Positions 25,086-33,373 of a stretch of 40,272 nucleotides of DNA are shown here, piece after piece. The notes under the pieces were generated by a model. That model saw only the letters and a list, made by a program, of their open reading frames with translations. It had not been told where the DNA came from and made no database searches. The stretch covers positions 1 through 40,272 of the forward strand of contig DASXRQ010000174.1 in NCBI GenBank assembly GCA_036506495.1, written 5' to 3'. The DNA is from DASXRC01 sp036506495. Lineage in GTDB: Bacteria > Actinomycetota > Actinomycetes > Mycobacteriales > Micromonosporaceae. Each line of letters opens with the position of its first letter. The stretch's first letter is position 1. The position numbers and the translations under genes were made by a program.

Positions 25086-25445
25086 CTATTTGGACGGAGC
25101 CTCGTACTCCATGATCGGGCGCACCTCAATCGAGCCGTACTTGGCGCCCGGGCAGCGCGCTGCCCAGTCCAGCGCGGCGTCGAGATCCGGCACGTCGAGG
25201 AGGTAGAAGCCACCCAGGACCTCGCGCGTCTCGGCGAACGGCCCGTCGGTGACGACCCGTTCGGTGTCCTTGACCCGCACGGTCGTGGCCGTGCTGCTGT
25301 CCTGGAGTGCCTCGCTGGCCTGCTTGACGCCGGCCGACTTGACCGCGTCCTCGTACGCCCAGTACTCGTTCATAACCCGCTCCATCTCGGCGGGGTCGGT
25401 AGCCGTGCTGGACTCCTCGCCATAGATCAACAACAGGTACCGCAT
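25086..25445 (-). CDS. YCII-related DGPF-domain protein
   Basis: A 119-residue protein of the YCII/DGPF family, named for the DGPF motif visible in VVTDGPFAETREVLGGFYLL. It starts MRYLLLIYGEE and ends with PIMEYEAPS. These small dimeric proteins are the conserved partners of ECF42 sigma factors; their biochemical role is not settled. GGAGG lies 6-7 nt before the ATG at 25445, and the sigma gene follows 11 bp after its stop. A sequence matching the reported ECF42 promoter lies about 50 bp upstream (25498-25523), so the pair is probably autoregulated. Confidence 0.92.
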   Translation of the reverse strand: MRYLLLIYGEESSTATDPAEMERVMNEYWAYEDAVKSAGVKQASEALQDSSTATTVRVKDTERVVTDGPFAETREVLGGFYLLDVPDLDAALDWAARCPGAKYGSIEVRPIMEYEAPSK

Positions 25446-25497
25446 TCTTGCCTCCAACCTGTCCGGCAGCCGCCAGTCGACCACCTACCATCCTGAC

Positions 25498-25523
25498 GAC
25501 GAACGGGTCGCCCGCAATCGACA
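25498..25523 (-). promoter_or_regulatory. Candidate ECF42-dependent promoter (TGTCGA-N16-CGTC)
   Basis: On the minus strand TGTCGA (25523-25518) is followed after 16 nt by CGTC (25501-25498). This matches the motif I recall for ECF42 self-promoters (TGTCGA at -35, CGAC or CGTC at -10). It would start a leader of about 45 nt in front of the DGPF gene. The match is seen in the sequence; the promoter assignment is inference. Confidence 0.6.
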
Positions 25524-25594
25524 CCCCCGGCGTCAAGAATTTCGGGTCGGCCACGCGCGGCCGTCCGTCTCCCGCCGCGATGTACGACCGTCCG

Positions 25595-26089
25595 CTATGC
25601 GCGGAACGCCAGCGTGGTGAGCCCGACGATCCACCCGACGAACAACCCGTACAGGGCGCCGTCGCCGGCGGCGTTCAAGGCGCCGACAAGTGAGGCGTTG
25701 ACGTTGACGAACGCGGCTATCAGGCCCGCGACGGCGGCGGCGAAGATGTACGCCCCCCATCCGCCGAAGACCGCTCCGGTGATGCCACGCACGCCGAACC
25801 CGGCAGTGACCGAAAGCAGCGATAGGAAGACGGCGGCCAGCACCACCACGAGCAGTGCCTTCAGATCTGTGGCGAGCAGGCTGCGCAGCGACTCGTTGGT
25901 GTCGAACGACCACGCCGGCCAGCCGAGCCGACGCAGGAACAGGCCACCGGCGTCGGTGGCGCTCGTGTGTTTCTGAGCCCAGTCACGGTACGCGGAGTTG
26001 CCGAAGGCCAGCACCAGGACCAGTGCCACGATCGTGCCGGCACCGGTCACCGTGCGAAATCGCGGAGGGGACGCGGTAGTGGTAGTCAT
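25595..26089 (-). CDS. Membrane protein of unknown function
   Basis: A 164-residue protein with one helix near the N-terminus (TIVALVLVLAFGNSA), a periplasmic loop of about 40 residues and three C-terminal helices (about 70-95, 100-125 and 138-160). I recognise no domain. The ATG at 26089 has only a weak ribosome site; the frame extends upstream without good starts. It lies 52 bp downstream of the DUF1905 gene on the same strand. Function cannot be assigned. Confidence 0.65.
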   Translation of the reverse strand: MTTTTASPPRFRTVTGAGTIVALVLVLAFGNSAYRDWAQKHTSATDAGGLFLRRLGWPAWSFDTNESLRSLLATDLKALLVVVLAAVFLSLLSVTAGFGVRGITGAVFGGWGAYIFAAAVAGLIAAFVNVNASLVGALNAAGDGALYGLFVGWIVGLTTLAFRA

Positions 26090-26141
26090 CCGAACATCAT
26101 CAAGCCAGGCGTCGATGTTCACAATCGGACGACGTCGATCA

Positions 26142-26417
26142 TCACGGGGAAGCGGGGGTGATCGACAACTCCACCTCGTCGCCGATCGTCGCACCGGCCG
26201 CCTGCAACGCGGCACGGCTGATTCCCACGCAGAGCCCGCCGCCGGCGACCAGCATTGTGCTACCGGTAAACGGCGCACCGCCGAGGGTGCCGGTCACCCG
26301 CATCTGGCGGCGCCCGCCGAGCTTGCCGACCAGTTCGGCGGGTACGTCGACGACGGCGAGGCCGCCCGGTCTGTCCTCGCGCCATCGGCGAACTCTGCCA
26401 CTGAACACCACTGCCAT
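26142..26417 (-). CDS. DUF1905 domain protein
   Basis: A 91-residue single-domain protein. FSGRVRRWREDRPGG at the start, DVPAELVGKLGGRRQMRVTG in the middle and ISRAALQAAGATIGDEVELS at the end fit DUF1905, a small beta-barrel domain of unknown function. The ATG at 26417 is chosen because AAGGAG is 6-7 nt upstream; the ATG at 26435 lacks this. It diverges from the CorA-like gene with 85 bp between the two starts. Confidence 0.85.
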   Translation of the reverse strand: MAVVFSGRVRRWREDRPGGLAVVDVPAELVGKLGGRRQMRVTGTLGGAPFTGSTMLVAGGGLCVGISRAALQAAGATIGDEVELSITPASP

Positions 26418-26502
26418 GAGGCGCTCCTTCGTCACGGTCCCGCGAGCGTACGGTCACCGGTATCCAATCAATCCGGTTCGCCGAGGTGTCGAAGGAGGCG
26501 CC

Positions 26503-27498
26503 ATGGATGCCCGGTGGGTCACCAAGGCTGGCACGGAACCGCTGTCGGGGAATGACGTCATTGGCGTCGCGTCGCGGGACGACGGCGTTCTGTGGGTGCA
26601 CGTGGACCACGCCGATCCGGAAGGGATGAACCTGCTGTCGAACCTGGTCCCGGTTCGGCCGCCCGACGTGCGGGCCTGCCACACCCGATCCCCCGTCCCG
26701 GCGCTGCGCGCGTACGACGACCACGTCTTCAGCGCGATGAACGGGTTGGCCCGCGGTGCGGACGGGCGGTTGCACTTCCTGCCCGTGATGATGTTCACCA
26801 AGCCTCCGGTGGTCGTCACCGTGAGCGGGCCCCGGCACGAGGCCCTCACAGACGCGGCCGCCCGTCGGGACCTCGACACGGTCCGGGCCCGACTCGACGC
26901 CTCGGACCTACGTCCCCGGTCGGTGTTCGAAATGGGCGGTGCCATCCGGATCGAGATGCTGGAATCCCAGGAGGAGCTCGTGGCGTCGGCCGCCCGACGC
27001 ATCGCGGCGCTGGAGCTCAGCGTCATGCAGCGCGATCCGGTCCACGCCGAGGCATTGTTGGGCGACCTGTTCGGGCTACGGCACGACCTTCAGACCATTC
27101 ACACCAACGCCGCCCATACCCACGAGCTGTACGCGTATCTCAATGAGCAGGTCGACACCGACGCCGGCGTCTTGACCCTCGATCCCAAGGTGTTGACCGG
27201 CCTCCGGCAATCCTACGGTCACCTCAAGAACACCACCGATCTTGAACGGGAGTACCTCCAGGAGGTCCTGGACATGTTCCAGACCCGCGTGTCGACGGAG
27301 CTGAACCGCTTCGTCCGCAAGATAACCGCCTTCGGCACGATCGGAATCGCGTGGACCGTCATAGCCGGGATCTACGGCATGAACTTCGTACACATGCCGG
27401 AGCTGAACTGGCGGTTCGGTTACCTGGCGGTGCTGAGTCTCATGGCCGGAGTCGGAGCGGTGCTCGGGGTGCTGTTCCGTCGGCGCGGCTGGCTCTGA
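26503..27498 (+). CDS. CorA-like magnesium/divalent cation channel
   Basis: A 331-residue protein of the CorA family, which forms pentameric Mg2+/Co2+ channels. A long soluble funnel domain (1-265) with extended helices (LGDLFGLRHDLQTIHTNAA, QVDTDAGVLT) leads to two transmembrane helices. The GMN selectivity motif is present in YGMNF (292-294), followed by the expected acidic loop HMPELNW and a basic C-terminus RRRGWL. An AAGGAGG ribosome site precedes the ATG at 26503; a second ATG at 26507 is out of frame. Ion preference is not decided by the sequence. Confidence 0.9.
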   Translation: MDARWVTKAGTEPLSGNDVIGVASRDDGVLWVHVDHADPEGMNLLSNLVPVRPPDVRACHTRSPVPALRAYDDHVFSAMNGLARGADGRLHFLPVMMFTKPPVVVTVSGPRHEALTDAAARRDLDTVRARLDASDLRPRSVFEMGGAIRIEMLESQEELVASAARRIAALELSVMQRDPVHAEALLGDLFGLRHDLQTIHTNAAHTHELYAYLNEQVDTDAGVLTLDPKVLTGLRQSYGHLKNTTDLEREYLQEVLDMFQTRVSTELNRFVRKITAFGTIGIAWTVIAGIYGMNFVHMPELNWRFGYLAVLSLMAGVGAVLGVLFRRRGWL

Positions 27499-27659
27499 CC
27501 CGGCACCCCAACCCGGGAGGCCACCGCCACCGCGCGGCGGGCGCCGGGTTGTACGGTGTGGCAAGCGGAAAGGGGGCCGAACGTGGGTTCGTGGCCGAGT
27601 GGTATCGGTGCCATCACGCAAGTAGCGCGGCATACGAGCGGCCGCGCCGGGAGGGACAT

Positions 27660-28169
27660 GTGACCGGGTCTGAGCCGACCGCCCACCTCGTCGAGGAATT
27701 CAGTGACCCAGGTGCCACGGCCCAGCCGTGGTCAGAGGTCGTTGCGGTGCTCGAGTCGTCGGAGATGTTCTGGCTCTCGACGGTGCGGCGCGACGGTCGT
27801 CCGCACGTCGCTCCGCTGCCGGCGATGTGGTTGGACGGCAAGCTGCATTTCTGCACCGGCGCCCACGAGCAGAAGGCGAAGAACATCGAGGCCAACCCCC
27901 ACTGTGCCCTCACCACCGGGACCAACTCGTACCGCTCCGGCCTGGACGTCGTGGTCGAAGGCACCGCCGCGCGGGTCACCGACTCCGGGATGCTCGCCCG
28001 TCTTGCGCGGCTGTGGGACGACAAACTCGGCTGGACGTTCGAGGTCGGTGACGGCGTCTTCCTCGACACCGCCGCACCGGGGCATTCGGCGCTGGTGTTC
28101 GCGGTTACTCCGTCGAAGGCCCTGGCATTCCGCAAGGCGCCGTACAGCCAGACCCGCTACACCATGTGA
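27660..28169 (+). CDS. PPOX-class flavin/F420-dependent oxidoreductase
   Basis: A 169-residue split-barrel protein of the pyridoxamine 5'-phosphate oxidase-like superfamily, of the kind that in actinomycetes binds FMN or F420. Visible are WLSTVRRDGRPHVAPLPAMW, AKNIEANPHCALTTG and LDVVVEGTAARV. The start is GTG at 27660, overlapping an ATG in another frame; GGGAGGG lies about 4-9 nt upstream. The 161 bp before it hold no gene that I can support. Substrate unknown. Confidence 0.88.
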   Translation: MTGSEPTAHLVEEFSDPGATAQPWSEVVAVLESSEMFWLSTVRRDGRPHVAPLPAMWLDGKLHFCTGAHEQKAKNIEANPHCALTTGTNSYRSGLDVVVEGTAARVTDSGMLARLARLWDDKLGWTFEVGDGVFLDTAAPGHSALVFAVTPSKALAFRKAPYSQTRYTM

Positions 28170-28255
28170 CGCTCATGTGATCGCGAGCCCTTCCTATCGA
28201 CGCGTACGCATGGAAGGATCACGGCCGATCCCATCTTTCGGGACGAGGAGTCGTC

Positions 28256-29800
28256 ATGGCTGTTACCGCAGTACGTGGCCAGCTGGCGAACAATGCGGTT
28301 GGTCTGCGTGAGGTCCTGTTCCAGTCCATCACCCACATGGCACCGGGCGCCGCCGTCGCGTTCTCCATCATCGTCGGCGCCGGGTTCGCCGGCGGCGCGC
28401 TTCCGCTGGCGGTGCTGCTCGCACTCGTCGGCTGCCTGTTCGTCGCTGTCTCAATAGGACAGTTGGCCAAGCACCTGCCGTCGGCGGCCGGCTTCGCGAC
28501 GTACGCGACCAAGGGCCTGCATCCCGGCGTTGGATTCCTGGTCGCCTGGGGCTACGCCCTGGCCGAGGCGATGGTCGCCCCGCTCCTCTACCTGATCTTC
28601 GGCCACGTGGTTGCGGGCACGCTCAACGCCGAGTACGGCTGGAAGTACGAGACGTGGTGGCCGATCGCCACGGTCGCCGCGGCCGTGCTCGTGCTGCTGC
28701 TCGGTTGGTTCGGCATCCGGGTCAGCGCGGTCGCGGGCACCCTCCTCGGCCTCTTCGAGATCGTGGTATTCAGCGCGCTCGCTGTCTGGATGATCATCAA
28801 GGCCGGTGACAACAACACCCTGTCGGTGTTCTGGACCGGCCACGCCAACTCGCAAGACTTTGGTGGCTGGAGCGGGGTGATCGCCGGTTCGGTGTTCACC
28901 ATCCTCGCGTTCATCGGCTTCGAGGCTGCCGCACCGCTGGCGGAGGAGGCCAGAAACCCGCGCCGGACCGTCCAGGTGGCGGTGGTGGCCTCGGCCGTGC
29001 TGATCGGCCTCTTCTACGTACTCACGACGTACGCGGCGGCCGTCTTCTTCGGCCCCGACCGGTTCACCGATTTCGCCAGCTTCGGCGACGGCAACCCGTG
29101 GCAACAGCTGGCGCGCGACATCTGGGGCAGCTCCTGGGTGCTCATCTTCGCGGCCATCGTGATCTCCGCGATCGCGAACTCGAACGCCGGCGCCAACGCG
29201 ACCACCCGCACCTGGTACGCGCTCGGCCGGGCCCGGCTCCTCACCTCGATGCTCACCGAGACCCATCCGAGGTGGCGGTCCCCGTACGTGGGCGTCCTCC
29301 TGCAGTTTGCCATCGCGCTCGGGGTGGCGCTGCCGGTGGGCTTCATCTACGGCCCGTACCCGATCGCCTTCGGCCTGGTGGGAACGATGGTCACGGTCGT
29401 GGTCATCCTCATCTACATCGTGCTCAACCTCGCCTGCATCGGCTTCTACCTGCGGCAGCGCCGAGACGAGTTCAACCTGTTCTGGCACATCATCGTGCCC
29501 GTGCTCGGCGTGCTCGCCTTCGTCCCGGCCATCCTGACCGCCCTCGGCATCGAAGCGTTCAACTTCATTACGGCCCTGACCTGGCCGTTCAGCCTTGCCG
29601 GCCCCGTGGTGGGCGGATGGCTCGTGCTCGGGCTGATCTACCTGCTGTACCTGGCCTCGACCCACCGCCGGGATCGCATCGCCGCCCTGGGCGAGCTCCA
29701 CGGGCCCGATGAGACGCCCGAAGCGGCCACCCCAGGCCTGCCTGAGCCACGGGTCCCGGCCGCGCCGGCGCCGGCAACCGACGCGTCGAGCGACGCCTGA
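28256..29800 (+). CDS. APC-family amino acid permease
   Basis: A 514-residue transporter with 12-14 hydrophobic helices. The first helix has the broken-helix loop FSIIVGAGFAGGALPLA where the substrate amine binds, and ILAFIGFEAAAPLAEEARNP is the family helix-6 region. NPRRTVQVAVVAS also fits. The C-terminal tail of about 45 residues is acidic and Pro-rich. It probably imports an amino acid or amine; the substrate is not clear. GAGGAG sits about 7 nt before the ATG. The DDN-type gene follows after 51 bp on the same strand. Upstream, CCTTCC and GGAAGG flank a 17-nt loop in the leader, a weak structure. Confidence 0.92.
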   Translation: MAVTAVRGQLANNAVGLREVLFQSITHMAPGAAVAFSIIVGAGFAGGALPLAVLLALVGCLFVAVSIGQLAKHLPSAAGFATYATKGLHPGVGFLVAWGYALAEAMVAPLLYLIFGHVVAGTLNAEYGWKYETWWPIATVAAAVLVLLLGWFGIRVSAVAGTLLGLFEIVVFSALAVWMIIKAGDNNTLSVFWTGHANSQDFGGWSGVIAGSVFTILAFIGFEAAAPLAEEARNPRRTVQVAVVASAVLIGLFYVLTTYAAAVFFGPDRFTDFASFGDGNPWQQLARDIWGSSWVLIFAAIVISAIANSNAGANATTRTWYALGRARLLTSMLTETHPRWRSPYVGVLLQFAIALGVALPVGFIYGPYPIAFGLVGTMVTVVVILIYIVLNLACIGFYLRQRRDEFNLFWHIIVPVLGVLAFVPAILTALGIEAFNFITALTWPFSLAGPVVGGWLVLGLIYLLYLASTHRRDRIAALGELHGPDETPEAATPGLPEPRVPAAPAPATDASSDA

Positions 29801-29851
29801 CCGAGACGTCGCTCCCCCACAGGCCCGGATCGGGCCGGACGGAGGCATCCG

Positions 29852-30298
29852 TTGAGCACACCGAAATACAGGCTGACGCGGATCGGGAACCGGATCGGCG
29901 TGTGGATGTACCGAGTCCTCAACGGGCGACTCGCCAGCGGCAGCAAGGACGCCCACGTACTGATGATCACGACGCCCGGCCGGCGAACCGGCGTCCCGCG
30001 CTCGACCTGTGTCCGCTACCTCAACACCGCCGAGGGGTTGGTCGTCTGGGGAACCGCATCGGGGTCTCCACGGGACCCCGACTGGTTCCGCAACCTGCGC
30101 AAGGCGACCGTGGCCGACGTGCAGGTGCGGGCCGAGCATCTACGGGTCCGACCCCGCGAGCTCGTCGGGGCCGAACGCGACGCGATGTGGAACGACATCG
30201 TGCTCGCGCAGGCGCCCGAGGTGGCGAAGTACGCACGACGAGCCGGCCGGACCATCCCGGTGGCCGTCCTCAGGCCCGTCGACGGTCGGCCAAACTGA
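29852..30298 (+). CDS. Deazaflavin (F420)-dependent nitroreductase-family protein (DDN type)
   Basis: A 148-residue DDN-fold protein with MITTPGRRTGVPRST in the flavin-binding strand-loop and WFRNLRKATVADVQV after it. Such proteins bind F420 and reduce quinones or nitro compounds in mycobacteria and relatives; the native substrate is unknown here. The start is TTG at 29852, backed by GGAGG 6-7 nt upstream. A short palindrome GGCCCG-GAT-CGGGCC precedes it. A terminator hairpin follows the stop. Confidence 0.88.
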   Translation: MSTPKYRLTRIGNRIGVWMYRVLNGRLASGSKDAHVLMITTPGRRTGVPRSTCVRYLNTAEGLVVWGTASGSPRDPDWFRNLRKATVADVQVRAEHLRVRPRELVGAERDAMWNDIVLAQAPEVAKYARRAGRTIPVAVLRPVDGRPN

Positions 30299-30305
30299 CG
30301 ACGAT

Positions 30306-30338
30306 TCTCGCCGGCCTGGCACGGCCGGGCCGGCGAGA
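30306..30338 (+). terminator. Terminator hairpin after the DDN-type gene
   Basis: A perfect 11-bp stem pairs 30306-30316 with 30328-30338 around an 11-nt loop, 8 nt after the stop codon. It closes the plus-strand run that began at 28256 and faces the convergent aminopeptidase gene. Confidence 0.7.
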
Positions 30339-30418
30339 CAGTCCATCGAGATCGGCGTTCAGCCCGCGGCCTTGACGAACCCAGCTGATCGCACCGCTGC
30401 CACCCGTCGACACCGCCG

Positions 30419-31246
30419 CTAGTAGGCCTCGACGAGCGATCTTGTCAGGTACACCAACGTGATGAACGACCGGTACAGGCGCAGCGGGTCTTCGTCGGTC
30501 AGAGCCACCGTACGGGCGTCGAGGCGCCGCACGTCGCGGATCCAGGTCGCCTGCTCGGCCATGTCGGGACTCGTGAACACCACCTCGATCGTCGCGGGCA
30601 GCCGGATCGCCGGCGGGCGCAGCGTATCCACAGAGGACAATGCGGCCCGGACACCGTCCCTGATGAGGTCCCGCGCGGTGTCCGGGTGCGCGTGCTCGGC
30701 CGCGTACCGACTGATCGACTCCTTCACGACCACCGGCCTGATCGTGGGGCAGAACGGGACCGCCTCCGGTCCGACGTACTGGTCGCCGGTGATGACCGCG
30801 ACCGGCACCGCGAGGTGCTGGGCCACCAGCGCGTTGAGCCCGGCCTCGCCGGTGAGCGTGCCGTTCAGGCGGACCTCTGCGATGGCGCGCGGGTTGTAGG
30901 TGTGTGACAGCACGCCCGTGGTGCCCGCCGCGGCGTGGTAGCCGAGGAAGATCACCGCCTGGTACGAGCCGTCCAGGCCCTGCATCATGTACAGCGGCTT
31001 GAACCGGCCGGAAAGGTACGCGGCACGACCCGGCAGGTCGGCGGGTGGCAGGTTGCGCATCACCGAGTGCGCATCGTTGACAAGGATCTGTGTGGCGCCA
31101 GCGGCCAGCGCCCCCTCGATCGCGGCGCTGACCTCGCCGAGCAGCAGTGCTCGGCCCAACTCATAGTCGTCCCCGCCGGCAAGGCACTGCGCCCAGTCGA
31201 CGATGCCGGCGACGCCCTCCATGTCCACCGAGACAAAGACCTTCAC
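30419..31246 (-). CDS. M55-family D-aminopeptidase
   Basis: A 275-residue peptidase of the DppA type, a zinc enzyme that removes D-amino acids from peptides and forms a large ring-shaped complex. All ligand positions are present: Asp8 and Glu10 in VDMEGVAGI, His60 in NDAHSVMR, His104 in LGYHAAAG and Glu134 in GEAGLNAL. Full length for the family. The ATG at 31246 has a modest AGG-rich site. It diverges from the antiporter gene with about 60 bp between starts. It could recycle D-Ala peptides from the cell wall, by analogy with DppA. Confidence 0.92.
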   Translation of the reverse strand: MKVFVSVDMEGVAGIVDWAQCLAGGDDYELGRALLLGEVSAAIEGALAAGATQILVNDAHSVMRNLPPADLPGRAAYLSGRFKPLYMMQGLDGSYQAVIFLGYHAAAGTTGVLSHTYNPRAIAEVRLNGTLTGEAGLNALVAQHLAVPVAVITGDQYVGPEAVPFCPTIRPVVVKESISRYAAEHAHPDTARDLIRDGVRAALSSVDTLRPPAIRLPATIEVVFTSPDMAEQATWIRDVRRLDARTVALTDEDPLRLYRSFITLVYLTRSLVEAY

Positions 31247-31295
31247 ACGAGCGAGCCTGCCACTCCCGCACGCTGCCGATCTGCCCGGAGTTTGC

Positions 31296-31301
31296 GATCA
31301 T
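31296..31301 (+). promoter_or_regulatory. Candidate -10 box of a leaderless promoter (antiporter)
   Basis: GATCAT ends 6 nt before the GTG at 31308 and no ribosome-binding site is present. The spacing matches that at 5386-5398 and 17365-17377. Confidence 0.35.
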
Positions 31302-31307
31302 CCTCGT

Positions 31308-32387
31308 GTGACTGCCCGGGTTCTCACCAGGTCCGACGTGATTGTGCTGGCCGGCGGGGCGCTCGCCGTGGTCGCCGCGGGCGTCGCCCACTACGCGCAC
31401 GCGTCCGCCGTGCTGGCGTTCGTGGTGGCCGCCCTGGCGGTGGCGCTACTGGCCTCCCTCGTTGGCCGGAGCGTCGAGCAGCTCGGCGACCGGTTCGGGC
31501 CCGGTGCCACCGGCGTACTGCAGAGTGCCCTGGGCAACCTGCCCGAGCTGTTCATCGGCTTCTTCGCCCTCAAGGCGGGCCTGGTCGCCGTCGTTCAGGC
31601 GGCGATCATCGGTTCGATCCTTTCGAACATCCTGCTCGTGCTCGGACTGGCGTTCCTGGTGGGCGGGCTGCGGCACGGGGTCCAGCGGTTCAGCTCCGAC
31701 CGGGCCCGGACGTCCACCGTGCTCATGGTGCTCGCAACCGCGGCGCTGGTGATGCCGAGCCTTGCCCAGTACGTGCACTCCCCGGCCGCCCCGCACGAGC
31801 GCGCCCTGTCGTTGATCGTCTCCGCGGTGCTGCTGGGCGTCTTCCTGCTGTCGCTGCCGTCCGCGCTCCAGCGAACGCCGCCGGTCGACGGCGCCGTCCA
31901 GACCACGCAGGTGGCGGCGGAGGGGCCGCGCTGGCCGCTATGGCTGGCCGTCACGCTGCTGGCGGCCGCCAGCGTCACGGCGGCTCTGGTGTCCGACTGG
32001 TTCGTCGCTGCGCTGGAGCCGGCGATCGACGCGCTGGGCATGTCCCAGGCGTTCGCCGGCCTGGTGATCGTGGCCATCGCCGGCAACGCCATCGAGAACG
32101 TCGTCGGCATCCAGCTCGCGTACCGCAACGCTGCCGACTTCGCGATGAGCGTGATCGTGCAGAGTCCGCTGCAGATCGCGCTGGTGCTGGCGCCCGCGCT
32201 GGTGCTGCTGAGCCTGTTCACGGCGACCACACTGACGCTGGTGTTCGCCCCGCTGCTCGTAATGGCCGTCGCGGTCGCGGTCATCGCGGTCGCGTTCATC
32301 GTGATCGACGGGGAGTCGACGTGGCTCGAGGGGGCAACGCTCATCGCCCTCTACGCCATCATCGCCACGACGTTCTGGTGGGGCTAA
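31308..32387 (+). CDS. Calcium/cation:proton antiporter (CaCA superfamily)
   Basis: A 359-residue membrane protein with about 11 helices in two homologous halves. Each half has the ion-binding alpha-repeat: GNLPEL (76-81) in the first and GNAIEN (259-264) in the second. The second motif has Asn where the CAX family usually has His. Such proteins export Ca2+ or other cations in exchange for H+. The start is GTG at 31308, in agreement with the GATCAT box 6 nt before; longer frames upstream lie inside the divergent aminopeptidase gene. A loop rich in Pro/Gln separates the halves. Confidence 0.9.
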   Translation: MTARVLTRSDVIVLAGGALAVVAAGVAHYAHASAVLAFVVAALAVALLASLVGRSVEQLGDRFGPGATGVLQSALGNLPELFIGFFALKAGLVAVVQAAIIGSILSNILLVLGLAFLVGGLRHGVQRFSSDRARTSTVLMVLATAALVMPSLAQYVHSPAAPHERALSLIVSAVLLGVFLLSLPSALQRTPPVDGAVQTTQVAAEGPRWPLWLAVTLLAAASVTAALVSDWFVAALEPAIDALGMSQAFAGLVIVAIAGNAIENVVGIQLAYRNAADFAMSVIVQSPLQIALVLAPALVLLSLFTATTLTLVFAPLLVMAVAVAVIAVAFIVIDGESTWLEGATLIALYAIIATTFWWG

Positions 32388-32466
32388 CGCGGTGCACGGG
32401 TGATGCCGGTCATGGCGAGCCGGGCCGACGCGGTGTCACGGTACCGAGGTGAGGATTGGTCATCCC

Positions 32467-33360
32467 GTGGCCGATCAGGTCGGGTTCGGCCGAGACGGCC
32501 TTCGACTGACCTGGCTCCGGCCGTGCGCGGAGGCACGGTACTGCGGCTCGGCCGTCTCCTGGTCCCAGGTGCGCGACGGCGACCCGGACCGGTGCCCGCC
32601 ACAGCTGCGGCTGCTAGACGGTGGCACGCTGTTCGTCGCTCGGGGCCGATACGAGGAGCTCGCGGCCGCCATGGCCGAGGCCGGCGTGGCGGTGGTACGC
32701 CGGCCCGATGTGTGGGCCGATCTGTTGGAGCCGTTCGTGGACACCGACTATGGGGTGTTCCGTGCGACATGCGAGGAACGCCTGCGTTCCGTTGGCTTCA
32801 CCGACGCCGAGGTGGCCGGCATCCGCCGGCGCGTCCGGTGGCGGATGTACGCGTTGACCGCGTTGACCTGGGAATGGGGCGGGTACGGCCAGTGCGATCT
32901 CCTCCTGGCCACCTCGTTGTTTGTACGCAGGATGAGGTGGCCCCGGTACCGACGCTTTCGTTCCTGGACCGACGCCGTCGCCGAGCGGGCAAGGGTCTGT
33001 ACGATTCCGTCCGCGCCGCAGGCCCGGCCGAGTCAGACTGGGAATATGGCAAGCGAAGAATTCCACACGGAGGCTGCCGAGGGACAACGCGATCGGCGCT
33101 TCCACGGCGGCGCTCCTGACCATCTCGACGACGACGAGCTCGAGCGACGGACCGAGGCGGAGCGCGTCGAGGCGGGCCTTGAGCCGTATGACCCCGACGA
33201 CGTGCCACCGGCAGCGGACGCCCCCGTCCCGTCCGACATCACCGAGACCGACGAGTTCCAAGGCATCGAGGACGTCGCCGCCCGGCAGGAGGACGAACTC
33301 GAGAACATTCCGTTGAGCGACGAGAACCCCTTCCCGCCGACACGCTACGAGGAGGAGTAG
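32467..33360 (+). CDS. Hypothetical protein, probable in-frame fusion of two genes
   Basis: One open frame (GTG 32467; a GTG at 32449 is also in frame) encodes about 297 residues in two unlike parts. The first, about 178 residues, is a compact Arg-, Trp- and Cys-containing domain (LLDGGTLFVARGRYEELAAA, LTWEWGGYGQCD) of unknown family. A short linker with Pro/Ser then leads to a very acidic, low-complexity part (about residues 194-297) starting MASEEFHTEAAEGQ and ending FPPTRYEEE. The second part has its own ATG at 33046. Nothing else in the frame marks a boundary. Either these are two genes whose separating stop was lost, or a single fused protein. Family and function unknown. Confidence 0.55.
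   Translation: MADQVGFGRDGLRLTWLRPCAEARYCGSAVSWSQVRDGDPDRCPPQLRLLDGGTLFVARGRYEELAAAMAEAGVAVVRRPDVWADLLEPFVDTDYGVFRATCEERLRSVGFTDAEVAGIRRRVRWRMYALTALTWEWGGYGQCDLLLATSLFVRRMRWPRYRRFRSWTDAVAERARVCTIPSAPQARPSQTGNMASEEFHTEAAEGQRDRRFHGGAPDHLDDDELERRTEAERVEAGLEPYDPDDVPPAADAPVPSDITETDEFQGIEDVAARQEDELENIPLSDENPFPPTRYEEE
33046..33360 (+). CDS. Acidic protein, possible separate gene inside the fused frame
   Basis: An ATG at 33046 in the same frame would give a 104-residue acidic protein (DDDELERRTEAERVEAG, DITETDEFQGIEDVAARQ, NPFPPTRYEEE). GGGA lies just before it and TACGAT at about 33001-33006 could be a -10 box. I recall stand-alone proteins of this shape in actinomycetes, ending FPPTRY. This is an alternative reading of the end of the 32467-33360 frame. 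Confidence 0.45.
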   Translation: MASEEFHTEAAEGQRDRRFHGGAPDHLDDDELERRTEAERVEAGLEPYDPDDVPPAADAPVPSDITETDEFQGIEDVAARQEDELENIPLSDENPFPPTRYEEE

Positions 33361-33373
33361 GGGCACCCTTCTC

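Noticed and set aside
27586..27622. A tRNA D-arm-like run (GTGGCCGAGTGGTA)
   Set aside because: No matching acceptor stem, anticodon arm or T-arm could be built around it.
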